A stretch of DNA of 64,000 bases from Massilia sp. 9096. GTDB lineage: Bacteria; Pseudomonadota; Gammaproteobacteria; Burkholderiales; Burkholderiaceae_D. The notes beneath the pieces were generated by a model. That model had not been told where the DNA came from. It did no database searches and worked only from the letters and a program-made list of their open reading frames with translations. The stretch is taken from NCBI RefSeq assembly GCF_000745265.1, contig NZ_JQNN01000001.1:868001-932000 (forward strand), in the 5' to 3' direction. This document shows positions 35,140 to 43,729 of the stretch, piece after piece; the stretch's first letter is position 1; each line of letters starts with the position of its first letter. A program made the position numbers and the translations under genes.

Positions 35140-35868
35140 TCAGTCGAGGTGTTCGTGATGGTCGGCCACGCCGCGCTTCCAGTAGGCCGACACGCGCGTG
35201 CGCTCGCGCGCGAGGCCCTTGTCGTCGAGGATCTGGCGCAACGCCTTCATCAGCGCCGCCTCGCCGGCGGCCCAGGCGAAGCCTTCGCTTGACGGCAGCT
35301 CGACACCGCGCAATGCCGACAGCAGCTCCTCGGCGCTCGCGCACCAGCGCACGTGCGCGTCGGCGCGCGTCGCCAGCTGGCGCGCGTCGGCGGCGTCGGC
35401 CAGCAGCAGCACCTCGGCGCGCGCGCCTTGCGGCAGCTCTTCCAGGCGGCGCGCGATCGCGGGCAGGGCGGTCTCGTCGCCGGCCAGCAGGTGCCAGTCG
35501 ACTTCCAAGGGGATGATCAGCGAGCCGCGCGGGCCGCCGACCAGCGCCTGCTGGCCGAGCACGGCCCGGCGCGCCCACTCCGAGGCTTTGCCGTCGCCGT
35601 GCAGCGCGAACTCGAGGGTGAGCTCGCGGGCTTCCCTGTCGAAGCGGCGCGGGGTATAGTCGCGCCGGACCTGCGCGTTGTCGCCATCCGCGTCGTCGTC
35701 GAACATCAGTTTCACATGGTCGTCGAACGACAGCGAGGTGAAGTCGGCCAGCGCCTCGCCACTGAAGGTGATGGCCAAAAAGCCGGGGCTGGGCCGTTCG
35801 ATGCGCGTGACCGCGAGGTCGCGCAGCTTGAGTTCGTGGCGTACGCGTTGGACGATGGCATGGGTCAT
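35140..35868 (-). CDS. Siderophore-interacting protein (NADPH-dependent ferric-chelate reductase type)
   Basis: 242 residues. The FAD-binding N-terminal domain has H-V-K-L-M-F and R-R-D-Y-T-P-R-R-F; the middle has G-G-P-R-G-S and L-L-A-G-D-E-T-A-L-P-A; the C-terminal part has the F-A-W-A-A-G-E-A motif and Y-W-K-R-G-V-A-D-H-H-E. These are the hallmarks of the ViuB/YqjH family, which releases iron from ferric siderophores in the cytoplasm. It is divergent from a MarR regulator, the same arrangement as yqjH/yqjI-type iron loci, although that regulator is of another family. Confidence 0.92.
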   Translation of the reverse strand: MTHAIVQRVRHELKLRDLAVTRIERPSPGFLAITFSGEALADFTSLSFDDHVKLMFDDDADGDNAQVRRDYTPRRFDREARELTLEFALHGDGKASEWARRAVLGQQALVGGPRGSLIIPLEVDWHLLAGDETALPAIARRLEELPQGARAEVLLLADAADARQLATRADAHVRWCASAEELLSALRGVELPSSEGFAWAAGEAALMKALRQILDDKGLARERTRVSAYWKRGVADHHEHLD

Positions 35869-35882
35869 CGCTGGCTCCAGAA

Positions 35883-35930
35883 TTAGTTGAGAATGTCTCC
35901 TATTATGCGAAACTTAGTTGATCAAGTCAA
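35883..35930. promoter_or_regulatory. TTAGTTGA repeats and palindrome at the SIP/MarR junction
   Basis: TTAGTTGA occurs at 35883-35890 and again at 35914-35921, where it runs into the dyad GTTGA-TCAAG-TCAAC (35917-35931). This is a fair operator for the MarR protein and would cover the promoter of the divergent reductase gene. It overlaps the first codons of the longest MarR frame. Confidence 0.5.
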
Positions 35931-36378
35931 CCAAAATCCGGGCGCGCCGGCTGGCGAGGTGATGGAAAGCATGCACACGATCATGCATCTGTTCCGCTCG
36001 CGCCGGCAGCGCAGCCTGCGCGGCGAGGATCACGAGCTGGTCCATATGGAGGTCAAGGTGCTGGGCTTTTTCGCGCGCCACCCCGGAGCGACGCAGAGCG
36101 ACCTGGCGGTCTACTCGGGGCGCGACAAGGCCCAGCTGGCCCGCCTGGTGCGCGGCCTGCGCGAGCGCGGCCTGCTGGCCGCCGAAACCGACGCCGCCGA
36201 CCGCCGCAGCACCCGCCTGCGCTTGAGCGAGCAGGGCCTGGCGCTGCACGCCGGCCTGCATCGCCACGACGGCGAGCTTGCGGCCACCGCGCTGGCCGGG
36301 CTGTCCGAGGCCGAGCAGGCCACCTTGCTGGGGCTGCTTGCGCGCGTGCGTGCGAACCTGGAAGCCGGGGACGACTGA
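35893..36378 (+). CDS. MarR-family transcriptional regulator
   Basis: 161 residues if started at ATG 35893. The winged helix is clear: L-V-H-M-E-V-K-V-L-G-F-F, T-Q-S-D-L-A-V-Y-S-G-R-D-K-A-Q-L-A-R-L-V and the wing D-A-A-D-R-R-S-T-R-L. Other possible starts are TTG 35887, ATG 35905 and ATG 35971; only the last has a good ribosome site (GAGGTGATGG), and using it would free the operator-like repeats upstream from coding duty. It is divergent from the ferric reductase gene and probably controls it. Confidence 0.85.
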   Translation: MSPIMRNLVDQVNQNPGAPAGEVMESMHTIMHLFRSRRQRSLRGEDHELVHMEVKVLGFFARHPGATQSDLAVYSGRDKAQLARLVRGLRERGLLAAETDAADRRSTRLRLSEQGLALHAGLHRHDGELAATALAGLSEAEQATLLGLLARVRANLEAGDD

Positions 36379-36438
36379 GGGCGGCCCGGCGCCAGGTCGG
36401 GGCCTGTAAAAGCGGCGCGCCATCCCCATCTGCGCGCC

Positions 36439-36987
36439 ATGCGAATCTTCCTGCGCAGCCTGCTGGTGGCCATCGTCCTGATCGCGGGCGAGGCGCTGCT
36501 GCGCCCGGCCATCGAAAGCGCCTGGTACGCGATGCGGCTGGCAGCGCTGCCGGCGCCCACGACCCTGCCGGTGCCGGTCGAGGGCGTGCGCGCGCGCGGC
36601 CTGGCCGACACCTGGCAGGCCGCGCGCAGCGAAGGCCGGCGCCACGAAGGCATCGACATCTTCGCCCGGCGCGGTACCGCGGTGATCGCGAACACCGAAG
36701 GCATCGTGCTGCGGGTGGGCATCAACCGCCTCGGCGGACAGGTGGTGTGGGTGCTGGGGCCGGGCGGGCAGCGCCATTACTACGCCCACCTCGACCGCTA
36801 CGGCGACGTCCATGCCGGCATGCGGGTGGCGCCGGGCGCCGTGCTCGGCTATGTCGGCAATACCGGCAATGCACGTACGACGCCGCCGCATTTACATTAC
36901 GGCATCTACACGGCGGACGGCGCGATCGACCCCTATCCCTTGCTGCGGCCGGACAGCGGCCCGCCGGGCCTATCAGCCAAGGAATAG
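36439..36987 (+). CDS. M23-family peptidase (murein endopeptidase-like)
   Basis: 182 residues with an N-terminal membrane anchor or signal (about 1-20). The LytM zinc site is present: H-x-x-x-D in R-H-E-G-I-D-I (His near 72), H in Y-Y-A-H-L-D and H-x-H in P-H-L-H-Y-G (near 152-154), so it should be active. It cleaves peptide cross-links in peptidoglycan in the periplasm. It is a single compact catalytic domain without LysM or coiled-coil regions. It stands alone, 60 bases after the MarR gene. Confidence 0.9.
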   Translation: MRIFLRSLLVAIVLIAGEALLRPAIESAWYAMRLAALPAPTTLPVPVEGVRARGLADTWQAARSEGRRHEGIDIFARRGTAVIANTEGIVLRVGINRLGGQVVWVLGPGGQRHYYAHLDRYGDVHAGMRVAPGAVLGYVGNTGNARTTPPHLHYGIYTADGAIDPYPLLRPDSGPPGLSAKE

Positions 36988-37099
36988 CAAGGACTAGTCC
37001 TACACGCGCACGATTTGCCCTCACCGGCAGGGGAAGCGGACCCATACGCACTACAATCGTGCACATGTTTCGGATTTACCGGAAGTGCAGATTTCGAAG

Positions 37100-37488
37100 A
37101 TGGATACCGTAGCCTCACCCGACATCGTCATCGACGGCCAGTTGCGGCGCGACACCGTGCTGTGGCGCTACCTCGACGCCGCCAAGCTGTTCGATTTCTT
37201 CGCAAACTCGACGCTGTTCTTTTGCCGCGCCGACCGCTTCAGCGACAAGTTCGAGGGCGCGTTCACGCCCACGCTGCGCCAGCAGATCAGCGATTCGTAC
37301 GCGCGCGGCGAAATCGACTACACCTACGAGCAGTTCAAGCGGCGCATGCGCGAATCGGTGTTCATCAACTGCTGGCACCGCAGCCAGGACGACAGCGCGG
37401 CGATGTGGGCCTTGTACGGCAGTCGGCGCTGCGCTACGGCATCGAGGCGCCGGTGCGACGCTCGAAGCTGGCGACCGATCCGATTTAG
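37100..37488 (+). pseudogene. DUF2971-like gene, frameshifted and truncated
   Basis: From ATG 37100 the frame encodes a typical DUF2971 N-terminus (L-W-R-Y-L-D, F-F-C-R-A-D-R-F-S-D-K-F-E-G-A-F) and the central F-I-N-C-W-H-R-S-Q-D-D-S-A-A-M-W-A-L-Y-G near residue 110. At about 37420 the frame turns to Arg-rich nonsense, while the frame one base over reads A-L-R-Y-G-I-E-A-P and stops at 37488. The family normally continues with Y-G-I-A-I-like sequence, so a frameshift is followed by loss of the C-terminal half. A sequencing error cannot explain the missing half. Confidence 0.72.
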
Positions 37489-37547
37489 AGGGAGGGGCCC
37501 CGCGCACGACCGCCGGCAGGCGTGCATGCGCGGGTATTCATGACGCG

Positions 37548-38948
37548 TCAGGCGGCGCGGCTGTCCGACGCGGCCGATGTGTGCACCGCGGTCTCGTGGG
37601 TCGGATCCTCGAGGATGCGGTCGGCCTTGTCGGAGGCGGGGTTGCCGTCGCTGTGGTGGAAGGGTGCGAACCAGGTCGCCGCCAGCGCCGGGATCGTCAC
37701 CAGCAGCACGAAGCCGAAGTACACCGTGTAGCCCATCATCTCCTGCAGGTGGCCGCTGACCATGCCGGTGACCATGTTACACAGGCCCATCAGTCCGGTG
37801 CCGAAGGCGTAGTGCGTGGTGGCGTACTTGCCCGGCGCCAGCTGCTGCATCAGGTAGATCATGTAGCCGACCGCGCCGAAGCCGTAGAAGAACTTCTCGA
37901 CCACCACGCCGGCCGTGATCGCCAGCATGTTCGACGGCAGCGCGATGCTCAGCACCAGGAAGGTCAGGTTCGGGATGTTGACCGCGCAGCACAGGATCAG
38001 GAGCACGCGCTTGAGGCCGCGCTTGGCGACGAACACGCCGCCCAGCAGCGAGCCGACCAGCACCGCCACCAGGCCGTAGGTGCCGTAGACGATGCCCAGC
38101 TGTTCGTTGGACAGCCCGAGCCCGCCCTTGGCCGCCGCATCGACCATGAAGAACGGTCCGATCTTGTCGAGCAGGCCGATACTGGCGCGAAACAGCAGTG
38201 CGAAGGCGATCATCTTCCACACGTCGCGCTTCTGGAAGAAGGTGACGAAGGAATCCCACAGGATGCTGCCGGCGGCCTTGACCGTGGTCGGCGTGTTCTC
38301 GGCGCGCGCGCCTTCCGGCATCACGCGCGCGTGCCACAGCGACATCACGATGATGATGCCGGCTACCAGGAAGAAGATCACGCGCCAGGCATCCATCCAG
38401 TCCGGGCCGAAGGCGTGCGGATCATGGTGGAACACGTCGGCGTGCAGGCGGCCGCTCAGGTAGACCATCAGGCCCGAGCCGACGATCGGCCCGATGTTCC
38501 AGGACAGGCTCTGCACGCCGCAGTACAGCGACTGGGCGCGCGTGTCGAGCGAGGTGACGTACACGCCGTCGCTGGCGATGTCCTGGGTCGCGCCGATGAA
38601 GGACATGATCCAGAACATGCCGAGCATGATCCACATCCAGTCGGGTAAACCCATCGCCAGCCCGACGATCGCGAAGCCGACGCCGACCATCACCTGGGTG
38701 AGCAGCACGAAGAACTTCTTGGTGCGGTACATCTCGACGATCGGCGCGAACAGCGGCTTGATCGTGTAGGCCAGGATCAGCATGCTGGAGTAGGCCGCGG
38801 CGCGGCCGTTGTCCATGCCGAGGTTCTTGAAGATGATCGCCGTGACGCTGGTGAGCATCGTGTAGGCCAGCGCCATCGTGAAGTAGCCGGTCGGCACCCA
38901 CAGCAGGGGGGACCGACCCGTTTTGCCAACCGCGTCAGGCGTGCGCAT
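37548..38948 (-). CDS. MFS sugar transporter of the beta-glucoside operon
   Basis: 466 residues with about twelve membrane segments and long cytoplasmic loop and tail. Helix-rich motifs such as G-A-T-Q-D-I-A-S-D-G-V-Y-V recall AmpG and related sugar or muropeptide permeases. Third gene of the run GH1, glucokinase, MFS; its start overlaps the glucokinase stop by 14 bases. It probably imports a beta-linked disaccharide such as cellobiose or gentiobiose across the inner membrane. The exact sugar cannot be inferred. Confidence 0.87.
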   Translation of the reverse strand: MRTPDAVGKTGRSPLLWVPTGYFTMALAYTMLTSVTAIIFKNLGMDNGRAAAYSSMLILAYTIKPLFAPIVEMYRTKKFFVLLTQVMVGVGFAIVGLAMGLPDWMWIMLGMFWIMSFIGATQDIASDGVYVTSLDTRAQSLYCGVQSLSWNIGPIVGSGLMVYLSGRLHADVFHHDPHAFGPDWMDAWRVIFFLVAGIIIVMSLWHARVMPEGARAENTPTTVKAAGSILWDSFVTFFQKRDVWKMIAFALLFRASIGLLDKIGPFFMVDAAAKGGLGLSNEQLGIVYGTYGLVAVLVGSLLGGVFVAKRGLKRVLLILCCAVNIPNLTFLVLSIALPSNMLAITAGVVVEKFFYGFGAVGYMIYLMQQLAPGKYATTHYAFGTGLMGLCNMVTGMVSGHLQEMMGYTVYFGFVLLVTIPALAATWFAPFHHSDGNPASDKADRILEDPTHETAVHTSAASDSRAA

Positions 38949-39963
38949 GGCGGTGCTCCGCGCTCTGGGACTGGCCCTGCGCTTGCGCGTCGAGCAGGTG
39001 CTGCTCGAGCATCGCCGCCGCGCCCGACAACGCCGGGTAGGGCGAGTGGATCACGTAGACGGGGATCTGCGCCAGGTAGCTCGCATAGCGCCCCTTGTTC
39101 TCGAAGCAGGAACGGAAGCGCGAGCGCGCGAACCATTCTTTCAGGCGCGGCACCACGCCGCCGCCGATGTAGATGCCGCCGCGCGCGCAGAAGGTCACGG
39201 CGACGTTGGCCGCCACCGTGCCCAGCATGCCGCAGAACAGGTCGAGCGCTTCGACGCACCGCGGGTCGCTGGCGTCGAGCGCGCGCTCGACCACCTGGGC
39301 CGGGGTCAGGACGGCGGAGGAGGCCCCGTCGATGTGCACCAGCGCTTCGTGGATCGTCGCCAGGCCGGGGCCCGACACCAGGCGCTCGGACGAGACGTGC
39401 GGCCATTTGGTCCAGCAGTAGCCCAGGATCGCCTGTTCGCGTGCGTCGCAGGGCGAGAACGCCATGTGGCCGCCTTCGCTTTGCAGCACGTTCCAGCGGC
39501 CGTTGGACGGAATCAGGCCGGCCACGCCCAGGCCGGTGCCGGCGCCGACGATGCCGATCACGCCGTCGGGTGCGGCCTTGACGCCGCCGACCTGGACCAG
39601 TTCAGACGCGGGCAGGCCGGGCACCGACATCGCCAGCGCGGCGAAGTCGTTCAGCACCAGCAGGGTGTCGAAGCCGAGCGCCTCGCGTGCCGCGCGCGTC
39701 GAGAATTCCCAGCAGTGGTTGGTCATCTTGATGAAGTCGCCGTCGACCGCGGTCGCGATCGCGATCACGGCGTGGCGTACCCCTTCGGCCGGGTGACGCG
39801 CCAGGTAGGCGCGCACGGCGTCGACCAGGCTCGCGTAGTCGGCGCAGGCCAGCGTCTCGATGTCCTCGATGCGTCCGGGCGCGCGCTCGAGCGCGAAGCG
39901 GGCGTTGGTGCCGCCGATGTCGGCCAGCAGCCGGGCGCCGCCGGCATGCAGATCGTCGTTCAT
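38935..39963 (-). CDS. glk: Glucokinase
   Basis: 342 residues of the E. coli Glk type. The N-terminal phosphate loop is L-A-D-I-G-G-T-N-A-R-F (about 13-23), the catalytic Asp is in L-V-L-N-D-F-A-A (near 104), and G-A-G-T-G-L-G-V and S-E-G-G-H follow. It phosphorylates glucose released by the GH1 enzyme encoded 52 bases upstream, feeding glycolysis. It belongs to the LacI-linked operon. Confidence 0.94.
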   Translation of the reverse strand: MNDDLHAGGARLLADIGGTNARFALERAPGRIEDIETLACADYASLVDAVRAYLARHPAEGVRHAVIAIATAVDGDFIKMTNHCWEFSTRAAREALGFDTLLVLNDFAALAMSVPGLPASELVQVGGVKAAPDGVIGIVGAGTGLGVAGLIPSNGRWNVLQSEGGHMAFSPCDAREQAILGYCWTKWPHVSSERLVSGPGLATIHEALVHIDGASSAVLTPAQVVERALDASDPRCVEALDLFCGMLGTVAANVAVTFCARGGIYIGGGVVPRLKEWFARSRFRSCFENKGRYASYLAQIPVYVIHSPYPALSGAAAMLEQHLLDAQAQGQSQSAEHRHAHA

Positions 39964-40015
39964 GTGTCCCCTCGTCTATGCTCTTCTCGTTGCTCTTGTA
40001 TGTTGTGCGCAGGCC

Positions 40016-41353
40016 TCAGGCGGCCTGGCGCTGGCGTTGCTGGGCCGCCAGGAAATCACGGTACCACAGTGCGCTCGCCTTGGGGATGCGCTGCTGCGTC
40101 GCATAATCGACGTAGACGATGCCGAAACGCTTGGCGTAGCCCGAGTTCCATTCGAAATTGTCCATCAGGCTCCACAGGAAGTAGCCGCGCACGTCCACGC
40201 CATGGTCCATCGCCGCCTTCATGGTCTCGAGGTGGGTGCGCACGTACTCGATGCGCTGGTTGTCGGCGACCTGGCCGTCTTCGACCACGTCGACCGCCGC
40301 CATGCCGTTCTCGGTGATGTACACCGGCGGCAGGTTCGGGTATTCGTCCTTCATCTTGACCAGCAGCTCGGTCAGGCCCTGCGGGTAGATCTCCCAGCCC
40401 ATGTCGGTGAAGCCGATGCCGCCGACCGGTTTGCGCGGCGGGTCTTCGGCGCTCATCACTTCGCGGCGGTAGTAGTTCACACCGAGGAAATCGATCGGCT
40501 GGGCGATGATATCGAAGTCACCTTCCTGGATGTCCGGTGCGTTGGCGCCGTGCGCCTGCAGCGACAGTTCCGGGTAGCGCTTCTTGAACAGCGGATCGAG
40601 GAACCACTCGTTCGAGTTGGCCCACTCGAGCGCGGCCAGCTTGCGGTCGGCTTCGCTGTCGGTGGCCGGGTCGGCGGTCCACAGGTTCAGCACGATGCCC
40701 AGGTCGGCTTCGGTGTTGGTGGCGCGCATCGACTGCATCGCCAGGCCGTGCGACAGCAGCAGGTGGTGCGAGACCTGGATCGCCTGCTTCTTGTCGGCCA
40801 CGCCCGGCGCGAACTGCGCGTTGCCGTAGCCGAGGTTGGCGGTGCACCAGGGTTCGTTGTGGGTGGCGATGGTCGCCAGGCGGTCGCCGAAGCGGCGCGC
40901 GACTTCGTGCGCATAGTCGGCGAAGCGGTGCGCGGTGTCGCGCGACATCCAGCCGCCATCAATCTGCAGGCCTTGCGGCAGGTCCCAGTGGTACAGCGTC
41001 AGGTGGGAGGCGATCCCGCGCGCGTCCAGCTCGTCCAGCAGGCGCTTGTAAAAGTCGAAGCCTTTTTCGTTCCATGCCCCTTTGCCGGCCGGTTGCACGC
41101 GCGACCAGGCCATCGAGAAGCGGTAGGCGTCCACGCCCAGCGAGGCGATCAGGGCGACGTCTTCGCGGTAGCGGTTGTAGTGATCGCAGGCGACGTCGCC
41201 GTTGGTGCCGTCCTTGATGTTGGCCGGATTGCGCGAGAAGGTATCCCAGATCGACGGGCCCTTGCCGTCGGCGTCTGCGGCGCCCTCGATCTGGAAAGCA
41301 CTGGTGGCGACGCCCCAGGTGAAATTGGCGGGAAAGCGGATGGAGTCGGTCAT
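40016..41353 (-). CDS. Beta-glucosidase, glycoside hydrolase family 1
   Basis: 445 residues, no signal peptide, so cytoplasmic. The acid/base Glu is E167 in T-H-N-E-P-W and the nucleophile is E348 in Y-I-T-E-N-G; the N-terminal F-T-W-G-V-A-T-S-A-F-Q-I-E-G signature is intact. It hydrolyses terminal beta-glucosyl residues from imported disaccharides (not phospho-sugars, as no PTS gene is here). First gene of the operon with glk and the MFS gene, divergent from a LacI regulator. Confidence 0.94.
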   Translation of the reverse strand: MTDSIRFPANFTWGVATSAFQIEGAADADGKGPSIWDTFSRNPANIKDGTNGDVACDHYNRYREDVALIASLGVDAYRFSMAWSRVQPAGKGAWNEKGFDFYKRLLDELDARGIASHLTLYHWDLPQGLQIDGGWMSRDTAHRFADYAHEVARRFGDRLATIATHNEPWCTANLGYGNAQFAPGVADKKQAIQVSHHLLLSHGLAMQSMRATNTEADLGIVLNLWTADPATDSEADRKLAALEWANSNEWFLDPLFKKRYPELSLQAHGANAPDIQEGDFDIIAQPIDFLGVNYYRREVMSAEDPPRKPVGGIGFTDMGWEIYPQGLTELLVKMKDEYPNLPPVYITENGMAAVDVVEDGQVADNQRIEYVRTHLETMKAAMDHGVDVRGYFLWSLMDNFEWNSGYAKRFGIVYVDYATQQRIPKASALWYRDFLAAQQRQRQAA

Positions 41354-41563
41354 GGCTGTGCAGCGTCAGGAAGTGGTCTGGAGGCCCGGCCACCCATCAT
41401 AGGGGCGGCGCGGCATTGGATCAAGGACCAGCTGCGCCACGCGGCGCCGGCGAACCGGGCGCAATGGCGGTCCGCGCGCGGGCCTGCGGCCGGTGCGGAT
41501 GCGATGTGGTGCATGCTGTCTCCTCGTGCGGGCGAATGGTCGCGATCCGCCCGCCCTTTTTTT

Positions 41564-41577
41564 TGAAATCGATTTCA
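41564..41577. promoter_or_regulatory. Perfect palindromic LacI-family operator
   Basis: TGAAATCGATTTCA is a perfect 14-base palindrome with the central CG expected of LacI-family sites. It lies 211 bases before the GH1 start. The adjacent LacI protein is the obvious ligand. Confidence 0.75.
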
Positions 41578-41698
41578 TCGTACATTGCGGTTTCCCCGGC
41601 TGTCAAACTAAATGTTGCGTTGCCTGCATCGCCAGCATCGCGTAGGCGCCCGGTCGGGCCAATGGGCCAGGGCCGGGCAGTCGGGCGCCGCCGTTTCA

Positions 41699-41722
41699 GA
41701 AAGCGTTTCAGAAATCGTTTTC
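41699..41722. promoter_or_regulatory. Pair of operator-like sites upstream of the LacI gene
   Basis: GAAAGCGTTTC (41699-41709) is a perfect 11-base dyad and GAAATCGTTTTC (41711-41722) a near dyad; both match the core of the palindrome at 41564. They lie 77-100 bases before the LacI start and could provide autoregulation or DNA looping with the first site. Confidence 0.65.
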
Positions 41723-41798
41723 TTTTTGTCATCCGACTCTTATACTAGGCGGCTCCACGCGGCCCGCCGGGCCGCTGCACGCTTTCGGATGCCCGCTC

Positions 41799-42815
41799 AT
41801 GAAAAAAGAATCCACGTCATCGATGGTCACCGTCCACGAGGTCGCGCGCGTGGCCGGGGTCTCGGCGGCCACGGTGTCGCGCTTCCTGAACGGCACCGCC
41901 CGGGTGTCCGTCGAGAAGCGCCAGGCGATCGAGAGCGTGATCGACAAGCTGAACTACAAGCCGAACGTGCTGGCCCAGAACCTCAAGACCGGCAGCTCGC
42001 GCACGATCGGCGTGCTGACCCAGTCGCTGATGTCGGGCTACTTCGGCGACGCGCTGGCCGGCGTCGACGATGCGCTGCAGGGCACCGGCTACGCGCCGCT
42101 GATCGTCTCCGGCCACTGGCATCCGGACGAGGAGGCCGAGCGCATCGACCTGCTGATCGCGCGCCGCATCGACGGCCTGGTGATCCTGAGCGGCAAACTG
42201 AAGGACGCGCAGATCCTGAAGCTGGCGCACCGGGTGCCGATCGTCGCCTTCGGGCGCGAACTGAATGGCCCGCGCGCCTACGGCTTCAGCCTCGACAACT
42301 ACCAGGGCGCCTGCCTGGCGGTCGAGCACCTGATCCTGCAGGGCCACCGCAACATCGCCTTCATCGCCGGCCCGTCCGACCACCTCGACGCGCTGGCGCG
42401 CCTGGCCGGCTACCGCGACACCCTGGCCAAGCACCGCATCAAGGAAAAGCAGCAGCTGGTGGTGTCGGGCGACTTCCAGGAATCGGGCGGCCTGCTGGCG
42501 GTCGAGCGCCTGCTCGAATCCGGCCAGCGCTTCTCGGCCATTTTCTGCGCCAACGACCTGACCGCCTACGGGGCGCGCCTGGCGCTGTACCGGCGCGGCA
42601 TCCGCGTGCCGGAAGACATCTCGGTGGTCGGCTTCGACGACCTGCACAGCTCGATGTACACGACGCCGCCGCTGACCACGGTGCGCCAGCCGCTGTTCGA
42701 CGTCGGCCAGTGCCTGGGCCGCGCCATCGTCAAGATGATCGGCAACGAGCCGATCGACATGGAAGCGCCGCGCCTGAACCTGGTGGTGCGCGAGTCGGTG
42801 CGGCGCATCACCTGA
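41799..42815 (+). CDS. LacI-family repressor of the beta-glucoside locus
   Basis: 338 residues. The N-terminal helix-turn-helix is T-V-H-E-V-A-R-V-A-G-V-S-A-A-T-V-S-R-F-L-N (about 10-31), followed by the hinge helix with K-P-N-V-L-A-Q-N-L and a periplasmic-binding-protein-like sugar domain (about 65-335). It is divergent from the GH1-glk-MFS operon and is flanked by sites of the expected form. A sugar such as cellobiose or glucose should release it. Confidence 0.94.
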   Translation: MKKESTSSMVTVHEVARVAGVSAATVSRFLNGTARVSVEKRQAIESVIDKLNYKPNVLAQNLKTGSSRTIGVLTQSLMSGYFGDALAGVDDALQGTGYAPLIVSGHWHPDEEAERIDLLIARRIDGLVILSGKLKDAQILKLAHRVPIVAFGRELNGPRAYGFSLDNYQGACLAVEHLILQGHRNIAFIAGPSDHLDALARLAGYRDTLAKHRIKEKQQLVVSGDFQESGGLLAVERLLESGQRFSAIFCANDLTAYGARLALYRRGIRVPEDISVVGFDDLHSSMYTTPPLTTVRQPLFDVGQCLGRAIVKMIGNEPIDMEAPRLNLVVRESVRRIT

Positions 42816-42869
42816 GGCCGGCGTGCCGGTCCGGGCGGCGCAGCGCTACCCGCACCGTTACCCGCACCG

Positions 42870-43562
42870 TTACCACTTGCAGCCGGTGTCCATGACGGCG
42901 CTCGCGGCCAGCGGAATGATGGCCAGCAGCCCCGCGCCGGCGTAGGCGGTCTTGCAGTCGCGCTTGCGCGCAGCCTCGATCGGGTCGACGCCGGGCGCAC
43001 GCCCGGAGTTCGGGTCGACCACCGGCTTGTGCGCGGGCAGGGCGACCATCGACTTGCCGTCCTCGCGCGCGATCAGGCGCGCGGCCGCCCGTGCGCCGGC
43101 CATGTCGACGCCGGGGGTGGCTGGCGCATCGGACGAGACTGTGGCCGGTGCCGACGCCTGCGCCGATGGTTGCGGGTTCGTATCCGGCGTCTCATCCGCG
43201 GGCGCGGGCCGGGTCGCGTACGCGGGCGTGCGCCCGCGCGCAGGCGCAGGCGTGGCGGGCGCAGGCGTAGCGGGGGTGGGCCGGGTGCGCGGGCGCGCGG
43301 GTGGCTGGACAGCCTCGGCCGCAGCATTGGACCGGGCCGGCGTCATCGGCGCAGCCGGTGCGGCGGCTGGCGCGGGCGGCGGCGCCAGCCGCACCACGAT
43401 GCGCTTGTCCGGCGCCGCCGCGGGCGGATGCGGCGCCGGCGCGTGCAGCAGCCAGGCGACGATCGCCGCGTGCACCAGCAGGCTCGCGCTCCAGCCGACC
43501 GACAGGCCGCGCCGGCCGCGTCCGTCGGGCGCGTCGAGGGTGAGGGTGGCGGCGGCATTCAT
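42870..43562 (-). CDS. TonB-like proline-rich envelope protein without a TonB C-terminal domain
   Basis: 230 residues. One N-terminal membrane helix (about 22-42, S-A-S-L-L-V-H-A-A-I-V-A-W-L-L) carries the S/H pair seen in TonB helices, followed by a long Pro/Ala/Thr-rich periplasmic stretch (45-150). The C-terminal end instead has D-C-K-T-A-Y-A-G-A-G-L-L-A-I-I-P-L and a final C-K-W. The second hydrophobic stretch and the two Cys are unlike TonB. No ExbB/ExbD genes are nearby. Possibly an energy-coupling accessory or a different scaffold; function not known. Confidence 0.7.
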   Translation of the reverse strand: MNAAATLTLDAPDGRGRRGLSVGWSASLLVHAAIVAWLLHAPAPHPPAAAPDKRIVVRLAPPPAPAAAPAAPMTPARSNAAAEAVQPPARPRTRPTPATPAPATPAPARGRTPAYATRPAPADETPDTNPQPSAQASAPATVSSDAPATPGVDMAGARAAARLIAREDGKSMVALPAHKPVVDPNSGRAPGVDPIEAARKRDCKTAYAGAGLLAIIPLAASAVMDTGCKW

Positions 43563-43639
43563 CGTCCCATTCTAGCCCGATACGAGGCGGATAAAGTTCA
43601 CCAACTGTCACAGTTTCGCGCGCGGTTGGCGCGTCCGCC

Positions 43640-43674
43640 ATGTCATAGCCTTGACATATATACTCAATACAATG
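43640..43674 (+). promoter_or_regulatory. Candidate Pho box and -10 element before the phosphatase gene
   Basis: ATGTCAT (43640-43646), four bases, TTGACAT (43651-43657) matches the two-repeat CTGTCAT-N4-CTGTCAT PhoB site at 11 of 14 positions. A TACAAT -10 hexamer follows at 43669-43674, about eleven bases on, the spacing expected when the box replaces the -35 element. Confidence 0.6.
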
Positions 43675-43729
43675 TCTGATTGGCATTATTCCCAATCTTG
43701 TCTGTATTCCTACCCGAAAGCCACGCGCC

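Larger units (their letters stand above)
41354..41798. other. Divergent control region of the beta-glucoside locus
   Basis: 445 bases with no convincing gene. The part next to the GH1 gene (41354-41550) is GC-rich leader. The centre has a T-run followed by the perfect palindrome at 41564-41577, and near the LacI gene there are two more half-matching sites (41699-41722). Small frames on either strand look like chance. Confidence 0.6.

Noticed and set aside
42846..42874. Short tandem CCGCACCGTTAC copies near the end of the TonB-like gene, as a possible CRISPR or binding array
   Set aside because: Only two and a half copies of 12 bases with no spacers; more likely replication slippage.
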